From DASRZM01 sp035686365 (GTDB lineage Bacteria; Pseudomonadota; Gammaproteobacteria; Xanthomonadales; Xanthomonadaceae), in contig DASRZM010000113.1 in assembly GCA_035686365.1 (NCBI GenBank), positions 1 through 25,800 of the forward strand: a stretch of 25,800 nucleotides of DNA. The letters run 5' to 3'. The translations under genes and the position numbers were made by a program. Shown here in pieces: positions 15,044 through 23,047 of the stretch (the first letter of the stretch is position 1; the number at the start of each line of letters is the position of its first letter). The notes under the pieces were generated by a model. It was not told where the DNA came from, did no database searches, and saw only the letters and a list, made by a program, of their open reading frames with translations.

Positions 15044-15183
15044 AGGGCGGGGGTTGGGTTGGCGCGGTGTGCGGCCAAACCGGACACGCCCTTGCGATAC
15101 CATGACTGGTCTGCGGCCGGCGCTGCCGTCCCACCGCATCGGTATCACGCCCGCCGCCCCGGCGCCGGGCCCGGAGGGAACCC

Positions 15184-17865
15184 ATGAACATCCTGCAGGA
15201 CATCCTCGACCAGGACATCGACCCCGCGGAAACCCGCGAGTGGATCGAGGCCCTGGCCGCCGTCATCCAGAACGACGGCGCCGAGCGCGCGCACCACCTG
15301 CTCGAGCGCATGGTCGAGCTCACCCGCCGCGCCGGCGCGCACCTGCCCTTTGCCCCCACCACCGAGTACATCAACACCATCCCGCTCAACGTGGAGGCCA
15401 AGTCCCCCGGGGATGCCTCGCTGGAATGGCGCATCCGCTCGCTGATCCGCTGGAACGCGCTGGCCACGGTGATCCGCGCCAACCGCCGCCCCGGCGACCT
15501 GGGCGGCCACATCGCCAGCTTCGCCTCCAGCGCCACGCTGTACGACGTGGGCTTCAACCACTTCTGGCGCGCGCCCAGCGAGCAGCACCCGGGCGACCTG
15601 CTCTACATCCAGGGCCATTGCTCCCCGGGCATCTACGCGCGTGCCTTCCTGGAAGGGCGCATCAGCGCCGAGCAGCTCGACCGCTTCCGCATGGAGGTCG
15701 ATGGCGGCCTGTCCAGCTACCCGCACCCGTGGCTGATGCCGCAGTTCTGGCAGACGCCCACGGTGTCGATGGGCCTGGGGCCCATCAGCGCCATCTACCA
15801 GGCGCGCTTCTGGAAGTACCTGGAGCAGCGCGAGTTCATGCCCAAGACCGACCGCAAGGTCTGGTGCTTCGTGGGCGACGGCGAGAGCGACGAGCCCGAG
15901 TCCCTGGGCGCCATCTCGCTGGGCGGCCGCGAGCAGCTCGACAACCTGGTGTTCGTGATCAACTGCAACCTGCAGCGACTGGACGGCCCGGTGCGCGGCA
16001 ACGGCAAGATCATCCAGGAGCTCGAAGGCGGCTTCCGCGGCGCCGGCTGGAACGTCATCAAGGTGGTCTGGGGCAGCTACTGGGACCCGCTGCTGGCGCG
16101 CGACCACACCGGCATGCTGCGCAAGCTGATGATGGAGACCCTGGACGGCGAGTACCAGAACTGCAAGGCCTTCGGCGGCGCCTACACGCGCGAGCACTTC
16201 TTCGGCAAGTACCCCGAGACCGAGCAGCTGGTGGCCAACATGTCCGACGAGGACATCTGGCGCCTGAACCGCGGCGGCCACGACCCGCACAAGGTGTATG
16301 CCGCCTACGCCGCGGCGGTGGCGCACAAGGGCCAGCCCACGGTGATCCTGGCCAAGACGGTCAAGGGCTACGGCATGGGCAAGGCCGGCGAGTCCATCAA
16401 CATCACCCACCAGCAGAAGAAGATGGACACCGACGCGGTCACCGCCTTCCGTGACCGCTTCAACATCCCGATGCCCGACGAGCAGCTCGAGGAGGTGCCC
16501 TACTACCACCCCGGCGACGACAGCGAGGAGGTCAAGTACCTCAAGGAGCGCCGCCAGGCGCTGGGCGGCTTCCTGCCGCAGCGGCGCACCCAGGCCGAGG
16601 AAACGCTCACCGCGCCCAAGCTGGCGGTGTTCGAGCGCCTGCTCAAGGACACCGGCGAGCGCGAGATCAGCACCACCATGGCCTTCGTGCAGTGCCTGAA
16701 CATCATCCTGCGCGACAAGCAGGTCGGCCCGCGCTGCGTGCCCATCGTGGCCGACGAGGCGCGCACCTTCGGTATGGAAGGCCTGTTCCGGCAGATCGGC
16801 ATCTACGCCCCGTTCGGCCAGAAGTACAAGCCGGTGGACGCCGACCAGCTCGCCTACTACCGCGAGGACGCCGCCGGGCAGGTGCTGCAGGAAGGCATCA
16901 CCGAGGCCGGCGCCTTCTGCAGCTGGCTGGCCGCCGCGACCAGTTACAGCACCAACAACCTGCAGATGCTGCCGTTCTTCATCTTCTACTCGATGTTCGG
17001 CTTCCAGCGCGTGGGCGACCTGGCCTGGGCCGCCGGCGACATGCGCGCGCGCGGCTTCCTGCTCGGCGCCACCGCCGGCCGCACCACGCTCAACGGCGAA
17101 GGCCTGCAGCACGAGGACGGCCATAGTCATCTGCTGGCCGGCGCCATCCCCAACTGCGTGCCCTACGACCCCACCTACGCCCACGAGGTGGCAGTGATCC
17201 TGCAGCACGGCATGCAGCGTATGCTCGCCGAGCAGCGCGACGAGTACTACTACCTGACCCTGATGAACGAGAACTACACCCACCCCGGCCTGCCCGAAGG
17301 CGCCGACGCAGCCGACATCATCAAGGGCATGTACCTGCTGCGCGACGCCGGCAAGCCCAAGAAGGGCGAGATCCGCGTACAGCTGATGGGCAGCGGCACC
17401 ATCCTGCGCGAGGCCATCGAGGCCGCCGCGCTGCTGGAAACGGAGTTCGGCGTCACCGCCGACATCTGGAGCTGCCCCAGCTTCACCCTGCTGGCCCGCG
17501 ACGGCGCCGACTGCGAGCGCCACAACCGCCTGCACCCGGAAGCCGGGCAGAAGATCCCGCACGTCATGCAGTGCCTCACCGGCCGCCAGGGCCCGGCCAT
17601 CGCCGCCACCGACTACGTGCGCGCCTACTCCGAGCAGCTCCGCGCGTACATCCCGACCCGCTACACCGTACTGGGCACCGACGGCTTCGGCCGCAGCGAC
17701 ACCCGCGCCAACCTGCGCCGCTTCTTCGAAGTCGACCGCAACTACATCGCCCACGCCGCCATCGCCAGCCTGTACGCCGAGGGCAAGATGAACGCCAAGG
17801 ACGTGGCAAGGGCGATCAAGACGTTCGGGATCGATGCGGCGAAGGTCAATCCGGTGGCGGTGTGA
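15184..17865 (+). CDS. aceE: pyruvate dehydrogenase E1 component (homodimeric)
   Basis: The thiamine-diphosphate E1 subunit of the pyruvate dehydrogenase complex. It decarboxylates pyruvate and acetylates the lipoyl group of E2. The 893 residues match the homodimeric E1 of gammaproteobacteria. The N-terminus ILQDILDQDIDPAETREW is the region that docks on E2. The ThDP motif runs from GDGESDEPES (231 onward) to NCNLQRLDGPVRGN (260 onward). Further signatures are EYINTIP, YVKG-like KTVKGYGMG and GRTTLNGEGLQHEDGHS. GGAGGG lies eight bases before the ATG. The E2 and E3 genes do not follow; the next gene is a PLP enzyme, so the complex is encoded at separate places. Confidence 0.97.
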   Translation: MNILQDILDQDIDPAETREWIEALAAVIQNDGAERAHHLLERMVELTRRAGAHLPFAPTTEYINTIPLNVEAKSPGDASLEWRIRSLIRWNALATVIRANRRPGDLGGHIASFASSATLYDVGFNHFWRAPSEQHPGDLLYIQGHCSPGIYARAFLEGRISAEQLDRFRMEVDGGLSSYPHPWLMPQFWQTPTVSMGLGPISAIYQARFWKYLEQREFMPKTDRKVWCFVGDGESDEPESLGAISLGGREQLDNLVFVINCNLQRLDGPVRGNGKIIQELEGGFRGAGWNVIKVVWGSYWDPLLARDHTGMLRKLMMETLDGEYQNCKAFGGAYTREHFFGKYPETEQLVANMSDEDIWRLNRGGHDPHKVYAAYAAAVAHKGQPTVILAKTVKGYGMGKAGESINITHQQKKMDTDAVTAFRDRFNIPMPDEQLEEVPYYHPGDDSEEVKYLKERRQALGGFLPQRRTQAEETLTAPKLAVFERLLKDTGEREISTTMAFVQCLNIILRDKQVGPRCVPIVADEARTFGMEGLFRQIGIYAPFGQKYKPVDADQLAYYREDAAGQVLQEGITEAGAFCSWLAAATSYSTNNLQMLPFFIFYSMFGFQRVGDLAWAAGDMRARGFLLGATAGRTTLNGEGLQHEDGHSHLLAGAIPNCVPYDPTYAHEVAVILQHGMQRMLAEQRDEYYYLTLMNENYTHPGLPEGADAADIIKGMYLLRDAGKPKKGEIRVQLMGSGTILREAIEAAALLETEFGVTADIWSCPSFTLLARDGADCERHNRLHPEAGQKIPHVMQCLTGRQGPAIAATDYVRAYSEQLRAYIPTRYTVLGTDGFGRSDTRANLRRFFEVDRNYIAHAAIASLYAEGKMNAKDVARAIKTFGIDAAKVNPVAV

Positions 17866-17888
17866 GCCCGGGGAGCGGCGCCGCGGCG

Positions 17889-18989
17889 ATGGGCCCGCTC
17901 TCCGAACCACGCCTGCTGCTCGACGAGGCCAAGGCCCGCCGCAACCTCGCCCGCATGGCCGCGCGCGCCCACAAGGCCGGCGTGCGCCTGCGCCCGCACT
18001 TCAAGACCCACCAGAGCCAGGAGATCGGCCGCTGGTTCCGCGACTACGGCGTCGAGGCCATCACCGTGTCCTCGCTGTCCATGGCCGAGTACTTCGCCGC
18101 TGACGGGTGGCGCGACATCACCTTGGCCTTTCCGTACCATCGCGGCATGCACGAACGTGCGCAGGCGCTGGCCGCGAAGCTCGCCTTCGGGATTACCATC
18201 GCCGACTTCGACGCGCTCGACGGCCTGCGCTTCGACCACCCCGTAGACGTCTGGCTCAAGATCGACGTCGGCAACCACCGCACTGGCTTCGAGCCCGAGG
18301 ACCTGCCGGCATTGCGCAAACTCGCGGCCGAGCTCGCCCGCCGCGATGACCTGCGCCTGCGCGGCCTGCTCGCGCACGCCGGCCACAGCTACGCCGCGCG
18401 CAGCCCCGAACAGATCGCCAAGGTCCACCGCAACAGCCTGGACGTCGTGCACGCGCTGAGCGAGCAGCTGGCCGACGTCGCCGGCCCGCTCGCCCTGTCG
18501 ATTGGAGACACGCCCGGCTGCTCGACACAGGCGGACTACCCCGGGATCGACGAGATCCGCCCCGGCAACTTCATCTTCTACGACCTCAGCCAGTGGCAGA
18601 TCGGCAGCTGCGCCATCGACGACATCGCTGTCGCCATGGCCTGTCCGGTGGTCTCACGCCACCCGCGTCGCGGCCAGCTGGTGGTGCACGGCGGTGCGGT
18701 GCATTTCTCGAAGGATTCAATCGAGCTCGATGGCCAGCGCGTATTCGGTGTTGCGGTTACGCCTGAAGGCAATGGCTGGGGCGCGCTGATCCCGGAGGTG
18801 CGCCTGGTCAGTCTGTCGCAGGAGCACGGCATCGTCGAGGCCCCCGCGGAATTCATTGAGCGCCCGTGCCCCGGCGACGCGCTGTTTTTCCTGCCCGTGC
18901 ATTCGTGCCTTACGGTCGATGCGATGGGCAGCTGCCACATGCCCGAGGGGAAGTCGGTCGCGACGATACGGGCGCGCTTCTCCTCGTGA
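17889..18989 (+). CDS. DSD1-family fold-III PLP enzyme, D-serine dehydratase-like
   Basis: A fold-type III (alanine racemase-like) PLP enzyme of 366 residues. The Schiff-base lysine is in RLRPHFKTH (Lys39). The C-terminal metal site reads PVHSC, with His338 and Cys340; a His-x-Cys pair is what eukaryotic-type zinc D-serine dehydratases have, while D-threonine aldolases have His-x-Asp. Conversion of D-serine to pyruvate and ammonia is therefore my preferred reading, with D-threonine dehydratase or aldolase as alternatives. GGGGAG at 17870-17875 serves the ATG at 17889. A GTG at 17862 overlapping the aceE stop is another possible start. The close spacing suggests co-transcription with aceE. Confidence 0.82.
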   Translation: MGPLSEPRLLLDEAKARRNLARMAARAHKAGVRLRPHFKTHQSQEIGRWFRDYGVEAITVSSLSMAEYFAADGWRDITLAFPYHRGMHERAQALAAKLAFGITIADFDALDGLRFDHPVDVWLKIDVGNHRTGFEPEDLPALRKLAAELARRDDLRLRGLLAHAGHSYAARSPEQIAKVHRNSLDVVHALSEQLADVAGPLALSIGDTPGCSTQADYPGIDEIRPGNFIFYDLSQWQIGSCAIDDIAVAMACPVVSRHPRRGQLVVHGGAVHFSKDSIELDGQRVFGVAVTPEGNGWGALIPEVRLVSLSQEHGIVEAPAEFIERPCPGDALFFLPVHSCLTVDAMGSCHMPEGKSVATIRARFSS

Positions 18990-19019
18990 TACCCGAGCGC
19001 GAAATCGTACTCTGATTCC

Positions 19020-19048
19020 GGATTCGCCCGGATTCGCCCGGATTCGCC
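19020..19048. repeat. three tandem copies of a 10-bp unit
   Basis: GGATTCGCCC is repeated three times in succession, just downstream of the DSD1-like gene and about 90 bp before the next start. The function is unknown; it is not a good hairpin. Confidence 0.75.
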
Positions 19049-19140
19049 GAAAGAGGTCGCGGCGCTGCGGCGCGCGAACGCGATCCGTCGCGGGCACAGG
19101 AGTATGCTGGGACACGCCCGCAGCACTCCGGAGGTCGCCC

Positions 19141-20082
19141 ATGCGCTGGTTCCTGCTCGGGTTCTGCCTCGCGCTTTCTGCTTGCGAGCGCTCCCCTTCC
19201 ACAGCGTCCGGCGCTCCGACCGAGACCGCCGACCTTCCCGACGCCACGCAGGCCGAACAAGCGGCGCGGCAGCACGCTGGCGATGCGGAGACCAGGGGCT
19301 TCTGGATCGCTGCCGACGCCGAGCTCGCGGAACTTGCCAAGCTCGGCTTGGTCGAGTTCACGCCAGGCGACCACTCGGATCCCTTTGAACTGGAGCCGCG
19401 CAAGCTCTCCCTCACCGCGGAAGGCGAGAAGCTAGGACTAAAAGTCGAGATTCCGTCCGCGGACTGGCCCTTCGGGCCCACCGGCGTGCGCGCCGAGCGT
19501 TTGTGCGAAAACGGCTTCGGCGCGGTGGCGACGATCACCGCGCTTTCCGGCGGTCCGCTGCCCGCGGCGAGTGTCGTCTACCAGCGCCGCAACACGGGGC
19601 AGTCACCGCTGTATCAGCGCCTGGCCGGCACCAGCCTCGAGACGCTCAAGTACTGCGATCCGGCGGCCTCCGAGGACCGCAACCTCGTCATGGTGCGGCG
19701 CGCCAGCGGCTGGGCGCTCAACCGGCCGCCGGAAGTGGCCGGCGAGCCCAGCGCGAAAACCGAGTACAGCTACGACGACGCCGGGCGCCGCATCGGCGCC
19801 GTCTCGCAGTTGACCTTGGGCAAGCCGCAGGTCACCGACGCCGACGGTGATGCCACCGTCTTTATCGGCTGGACAGCGCAGGAGCTCTACCCAGGCGATG
19901 CCGAGGGCGACAGCGCTGAGTTCCGCGATGCGAAGCTGGACGTCAACGGCGAAGCAGCTGTGTTCACTCACAACATCTTCATGGGCGAGCGCTCCGGCGG
20001 CGTGGTCCGCTACGTGGTGCGCGACCCATGGGAGGAGGGGCACTTCCGCTTCTGCATCGAGGGCTACCGGTTCGGCTGCTGA
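19141..20082 (+). CDS. putative lipoprotein of unknown function
   Basis: A 313-residue predicted lipoprotein. The N-terminus MRWFLLGFCLALSAC has a lipobox (LSAC, lipid-modified Cys15), followed by a serine/threonine-rich linker. The mature part, for example GFWIAADAELAELAKLGLVEFTPGD and TKTEYSYDDAGRR-like SAKTEYSYDDAGRR, does not belong to a family I recognise. The last stretch has cysteines at the very end (FCIEGYRFGC). GGAGGT lies six bases before the ATG, so the start is well supported even though the frame is open from 18856. A TATGCT hexamer near 19103 might be the -10 box. It converges on the OmpA-like operon. Confidence 0.72.
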   Translation: MRWFLLGFCLALSACERSPSTASGAPTETADLPDATQAEQAARQHAGDAETRGFWIAADAELAELAKLGLVEFTPGDHSDPFELEPRKLSLTAEGEKLGLKVEIPSADWPFGPTGVRAERLCENGFGAVATITALSGGPLPAASVVYQRRNTGQSPLYQRLAGTSLETLKYCDPAASEDRNLVMVRRASGWALNRPPEVAGEPSAKTEYSYDDAGRRIGAVSQLTLGKPQVTDADGDATVFIGWTAQELYPGDAEGDSAEFRDAKLDVNGEAAVFTHNIFMGERSGGVVRYVVRDPWEEGHFRFCIEGYRFGC

Positions 20083-20111
20083 GCTGGCGCGTCAACGTGG
20101 CGGCAGTAGAA

Positions 20112-20151
20112 AAAACGGGACGGAGGCAATTACTGTAATTTCCTCCTTCCC
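20112..20151 (-). terminator. intrinsic terminator of the Ig-like/OmpA operon
   Basis: Arms 20117-20132 and 20136-20151 form a 16-bp stem with two mismatches and a 3-nt loop. Read on the minus strand it is followed by GTTTTTTC, 34 bp after the OmpA-like stop. The arm GGGACGGAGG plus AATT recurs at 21390-21404. Confidence 0.8.
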
Positions 20152-20184
20152 CATTTCCGCGGTCCCCGTTTCCGGGGAGGGAAG

Positions 20185-20805
20185 CTAGCGCTTGCCGATC
20201 ACCGCCTCGACCCGGCGGTTGCGCTGCTTGCCGTCGGGGCTGTCGTTGGCGGCGACCGGTTCCGACTCGCCGCGGCCTTCGGTACGCATCCGGGCGGTGT
20301 CGATGCCTTCGCGCTCGGCCAGCCAGCGGTGCACCGATTCGGCACGGCGCTGCGACAGCGCCAGGTTGTGTTCCTCGCTGCCGTCGGCGTCGGTGTGGCC
20401 GATCAGCAGCACCGGGCCGCTGTAGCCGCGGATCACTGTGGCCAGCTGCGCCAGCGCGCTGGCGGCGTCGGCGCGGATCTCGGCGCGGTCGACGTCGAAC
20501 AGCACGTCGGCCGGCAGCGCCACGCGCACCTCCAGATCGGACTCGCTGGCGCCGAGTTCGCGCTTCGCCGATTCCAGTTCCTGCACGCTGGCCTCGAGCC
20601 CGCGCGTGCCGGCGCCGGTGCCGGTGGCGAGGCCGGGGATGTCGCGCACGCTGCGTGTCAGGCTACGGCCGCGCGCCTCGCCGAGCCGAGCCACGGCGGC
20701 TTCGGCCGCCTGCATCGTTTCCGCGGTGTCGGCTGCATCCGCCGGCGCCTGCGCGATGGCCGGCGCGCACAGCAGCGCGAGCGCCAGCGCCGGCCATGCC
20801 GGCAT
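20185..20805 (-). CDS. OmpA-family peptidoglycan-binding protein
   Basis: A 206-residue exported protein. The signal peptide MPAWPALALALLCAPAIAQA is followed by an Ala/Glu-rich, probably helical stretch (about 25-90) and the OmpA C-terminal domain (about 95-206). Signatures are ADVLFDVDRAEIRADA, LLIGHTDADGSEEHNLALSQRRAESV (from 134) and QRNRRVEAVI, which bind the peptide stem of peptidoglycan. There is no beta-barrel or lipobox, so it is likely a periplasmic or loosely attached protein. It starts 32 bp after the Ig-like gene and is second in that operon. A purine-rich GGGAGAGGG precedes the ATG; the start region itself resembles a degenerate REP. Confidence 0.88.
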   Translation of the reverse strand: MPAWPALALALLCAPAIAQAPADAADTAETMQAAEAAVARLGEARGRSLTRSVRDIPGLATGTGAGTRGLEASVQELESAKRELGASESDLEVRVALPADVLFDVDRAEIRADAASALAQLATVIRGYSGPVLLIGHTDADGSEEHNLALSQRRAESVHRWLAEREGIDTARMRTEGRGESEPVAANDSPDGKQRNRRVEAVIGKR

Positions 20806-20837
20806 CGCCCTCTCCCACTGTCGGGACCGCCGCACGG

Positions 20838-21302
20838 TCAGGCGTCCTCGATCGGCAGGTCCTCGAACGGTGCGTTGGTGCCGATCACCAGGGTCGCTTC
20901 GGTGGTATCCGCCGGTGGCGCCGGGAACTTCATCCACAGCGTCATCGCCGCGCCGGGTTCGATCGTGCCGTACCAGCGCTCGGGCCAGCTCGGCAGGTGC
21001 GCGGCGATCACAGCGCCCTTGTCGTCACGGAGCACGTCATAGCGCTTGCCACCGGCGGTGTCGAGCACATAGACGTCCCCGTATCTGACGTCGACCTCGA
21101 CGGCTTCGGCGCCGGTGTTGCGCAGCCGCGTCTTGACCGACAGCGTGTTGCCCTTGCGGCGGAACTCGGTGACCTCGATCACCACGCCGGACCAGTTGCT
21201 GTCCTGGCTGGCGAGCGCTGCGCCGGAACCCTGTGCCGCGGCGGCCGGCGCCAGCAGCGAGGCCGCGAGCGCGGCCAGAGCAAAGCGGAAGAGCGCGTTC
21301 AT
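20838..21302 (-). CDS. exported Ig-like (DUF4352-type) protein
   Basis: A 154-residue exported protein with signal peptide MNALFRFALAALAASLLAPAAAAQ. The mature part looks like a beta-sandwich: WSGVVIEVTEFRRKGNTLSVKTRLRN, VYVLDTAGGKRYDVLRDDKGAV and WMKFPAPPADTTEATLVIG resemble the hydration and stability pattern of DUF4352/Ig-like extracellular domains. GGGGAGGT before the ATG supports the start. It is the first gene of a two-gene operon with the OmpA-like protein, and the conserved pairing suggests that the two act together at the cell wall. No enzymatic residues are evident. The family call is tentative. Confidence 0.7.
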   Translation of the reverse strand: MNALFRFALAALAASLLAPAAAAQGSGAALASQDSNWSGVVIEVTEFRRKGNTLSVKTRLRNTGAEAVEVDVRYGDVYVLDTAGGKRYDVLRDDKGAVIAAHLPSWPERWYGTIEPGAAMTLWMKFPAPPADTTEATLVIGTNAPFEDLPIEDA

Positions 21303-21389
21303 ACGAACCTCCCCGCGGGATCCTGCCGTGAGTCTACACCCGGCCCGGGCGAGGGCGTGCGGCGTTGCAGCAGACGGGAGCGGAAAGAC

Positions 21390-21447
21390 GGGACGGAGGT
21401 AATTGGCGGAAGGACCGACCCACAGGCCGGCGCGAATGAATTTCCTC
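21390..21447. repeat. disrupted copy of the 20117-20151 palindrome
   Basis: GGGACGGAGGTAATT at 21390-21404 matches the left arm of the terminator hairpin at 14 of 15 bases. AATTTCCTC at 21439-21447 matches the right arm, but 34 unrelated bases separate the two. It lies between the Ig-like gene start and the lytic transglycosylase. Confidence 0.5.
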
Positions 21448-21565
21448 TGGGCCGCCCCCACACCGCTTCGATGCCTGCACATCGCTGTACGCACCCCGAA
21501 CGCCCCATCCCGGCATGACGCCTGGCAGTCGCCGGGCCGGTCCCGACGTGCGCATGATGGCCGCC

Positions 21566-22318
21566 ATGCGCTCCATTCCCGCCCTCGCCCTGTTGTTCGT
21601 GCTCGCCTGCGCCGCTGGCGATGCGCAGGCACGCACCGTGTATCGCTGCGAGCGCGAGGGCAGCGTCAGCCTGTCCACCGCGCCGGAGCCCGGTTCGCGC
21701 TGCGCGGCCAGACAGCTCGACGACGCCGATCCGCGCCAGCCCAACCTCTGGGGTGCGCTCGGCCGGGTCGAAGTCACCGTGTACCGGCGCGAGCAGGATG
21801 GCCGCGTCGTCTACGGCACGCGCGAGCTGCCGGGCGCCGTGGCGGTGCAGACCTTTGCGGTCAGGACGCCCGATCCGCCGCCGCACCCGGGCCTGGGCCG
21901 GATCGGTGCACCGCGGCTGGACGCTTACGCGGACGAGTTCCGCGCCAGCGCGGCCGCGAGCGGGGTCGAGGATGCGTGGCTGCGCGCGATCGCGCACGCC
22001 GAGAGCGCATTCGATCCGCGCGCGATCTCGCCCAAGGGGGCGCAAGGCATCATGCAGCTGATGCCGGCCACCGCCGCCGAGCTGGGCGTGGACGATCCCT
22101 TCGTGGCCGCGCAGTCCATCCGCGCCGGCGCCGCCTACCTGGGCGTGCTGATGAAGCGCTACGGGGGCGATCTCACCCTGGTCGCCGCCGCCTACAACGC
22201 CGGCATGGGCGCACTGGACCGCCACGGCGGCGTGCCGCCGTACCCGGAGACGCGCGCCTACGTCGCCAAGGTGCTGGTGCTGCACCAGCGTTACCAGGCA
22301 GCGCTGGACGCGGGCTGA
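21566..22318 (+). CDS. lytic transglycosylase (SLT domain)
   Basis: An exported murein lytic transglycosylase of about 250 residues that would cleave the glycan strands of peptidoglycan. After an N-terminal export signal (residues 1-22, with a weak lipobox-like VLAC at 12-15), residues 24-50 form a DUF4124-like segment (TVYRCEREGSVSLS). The SLT domain (about 118-240) has the catalytic glutamate in IAHAESAFDPRAISPKGAQGIMQLMP (Glu146) and the AAYNAG motif (209-213). Three in-frame ATG codons (21554, 21557, 21566) are possible; I took the last since it begins the hydrophobic signal. The neighbouring OmpA-like operon is divergent. Confidence 0.9.
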   Translation: MRSIPALALLFVLACAAGDAQARTVYRCEREGSVSLSTAPEPGSRCAARQLDDADPRQPNLWGALGRVEVTVYRREQDGRVVYGTRELPGAVAVQTFAVRTPDPPPHPGLGRIGAPRLDAYADEFRASAAASGVEDAWLRAIAHAESAFDPRAISPKGAQGIMQLMPATAAELGVDDPFVAAQSIRAGAAYLGVLMKRYGGDLTLVAAAYNAGMGALDRHGGVPPYPETRAYVAKVLVLHQRYQAALDAG

Positions 22319-22356
22319 CCGGGCCGAGCGTCGGGCCGGCGTCCACCTCTGGCTCT

Positions 22357-22382
22357 GTGCGGCCGCCGTTGGCCGGCGCTAC
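22357..22382 (+). repeat. degenerate REP copy
   Basis: A partial family A-like palindrome, GCGGCCGCCGTTGGCCGGCG, followed by CTAC. It lacks the normal leader and GATC end and lies after the transglycosylase gene. Confidence 0.45.
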
Positions 22383-22516
22383 ATGCGCCCCAATGAGCGC
22401 AGCCGCGCCTGCGGCCCGCGACGCGGGATTCGCGACCTGACAGCGATGATTCCACCTGCGTCGGGTCGTCCACCCATCGTGGGCGGCCCCGCATCGCCGC
22501 CACGGGAGTGCATGAC

Positions 22517-22894
22517 ATGAAAGGATCGCAGGAATTCTTCGCCAGCTTCGCCGTGGGCGACCTCGCCCACGCGCGCAGCTTCTACCGCGACGTGCTCGGC
22601 ATGCAGGTCGATGCGCAGGACGGTTTCATGGAGCTGCGCCGCGACGGTGGCAAGGTACTGGTGTACGCCAAGCCCGACCATCGCCCCGCGGATTTCACGG
22701 TGCTGAATTTCGAGGTGCCCGACATCCGTGCCGCGGTGTCCGAACTCGCCGGCAAGGGCGTGCGCTTCGAGCGCTACGGCGAGGGCCCGCTGCAGACCGA
22801 CGCCGACGGCATCCACCGCGACGAGATGGCCACCATCGCCTGGTTCAAGGATCCCAGCGGCAACTTCCTGTCGGTGATCGAGACGGCGCCGTGA
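22517..22894 (+). CDS. VOC (glyoxalase/bleomycin-resistance-like) protein
   Basis: A 125-residue single-domain member of the vicinal oxygen chelate superfamily. Motifs are FFASFAVGDLAHARSFYRDVLGM at the start, FTVLNFEVPDIRAAVSELAGKGV in the middle and WFKDPSGNFLSVIE at the end, the usual two beta-alpha-beta-beta-beta units. The usual metal ligands are incomplete, with only the final Glu clear, so it may bind a ligand without being an enzyme. The ATG at 22517 follows GGGAG; a GTG at 22508 is another option. No neighbour points to a substrate. Confidence 0.82.
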   Translation: MKGSQEFFASFAVGDLAHARSFYRDVLGMQVDAQDGFMELRRDGGKVLVYAKPDHRPADFTVLNFEVPDIRAAVSELAGKGVRFERYGEGPLQTDADGIHRDEMATIAWFKDPSGNFLSVIETAP

Positions 22895-22976
22895 GTTTCA
22901 TCGTCGTCGCCTGATCGCGGCGTTCGTTGGAGGAGCGGAGGGCGGCACGCCGGCGTTCGTGCGGCAACACAGCGTC

Positions 22977-23007
22977 TTGGACAGGCTGTCGCGTCCGGGC
23001 GTAAGCT
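22977..23007 (+). promoter_or_regulatory. possible promoter of the VWA gene
   Basis: TTGGAC at 22977-22982 and TAAGCT at 23002-23007 lie 19 bp apart, 40 bases before the gene start. The spacing is long and the -10 is poor, so this is only a candidate. Confidence 0.3.
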
Positions 23008-23047
23008 GTCGTGACGGTGCTCGATCGATATCAGGAGGAACTTGCTC

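Noticed and set aside
14877..15183. Small RNA or riboswitch before aceE
   Set aside because: The structure there is explained by four REP copies; no known riboswitch core or promoter-terminator pair could be recognised.
15145..17910. A 921-codon minus-strand frame opposite aceE
   Set aside because: AceE on the plus strand has complete motifs and family length; the opposite frame is compositional.
18990..19140. tRNA or small gene in the gap after the DSD1-like gene
   Set aside because: No cloverleaf or T-arm sequence was found; the region holds a 10-bp triplicate repeat and the ribosome site of the next gene.
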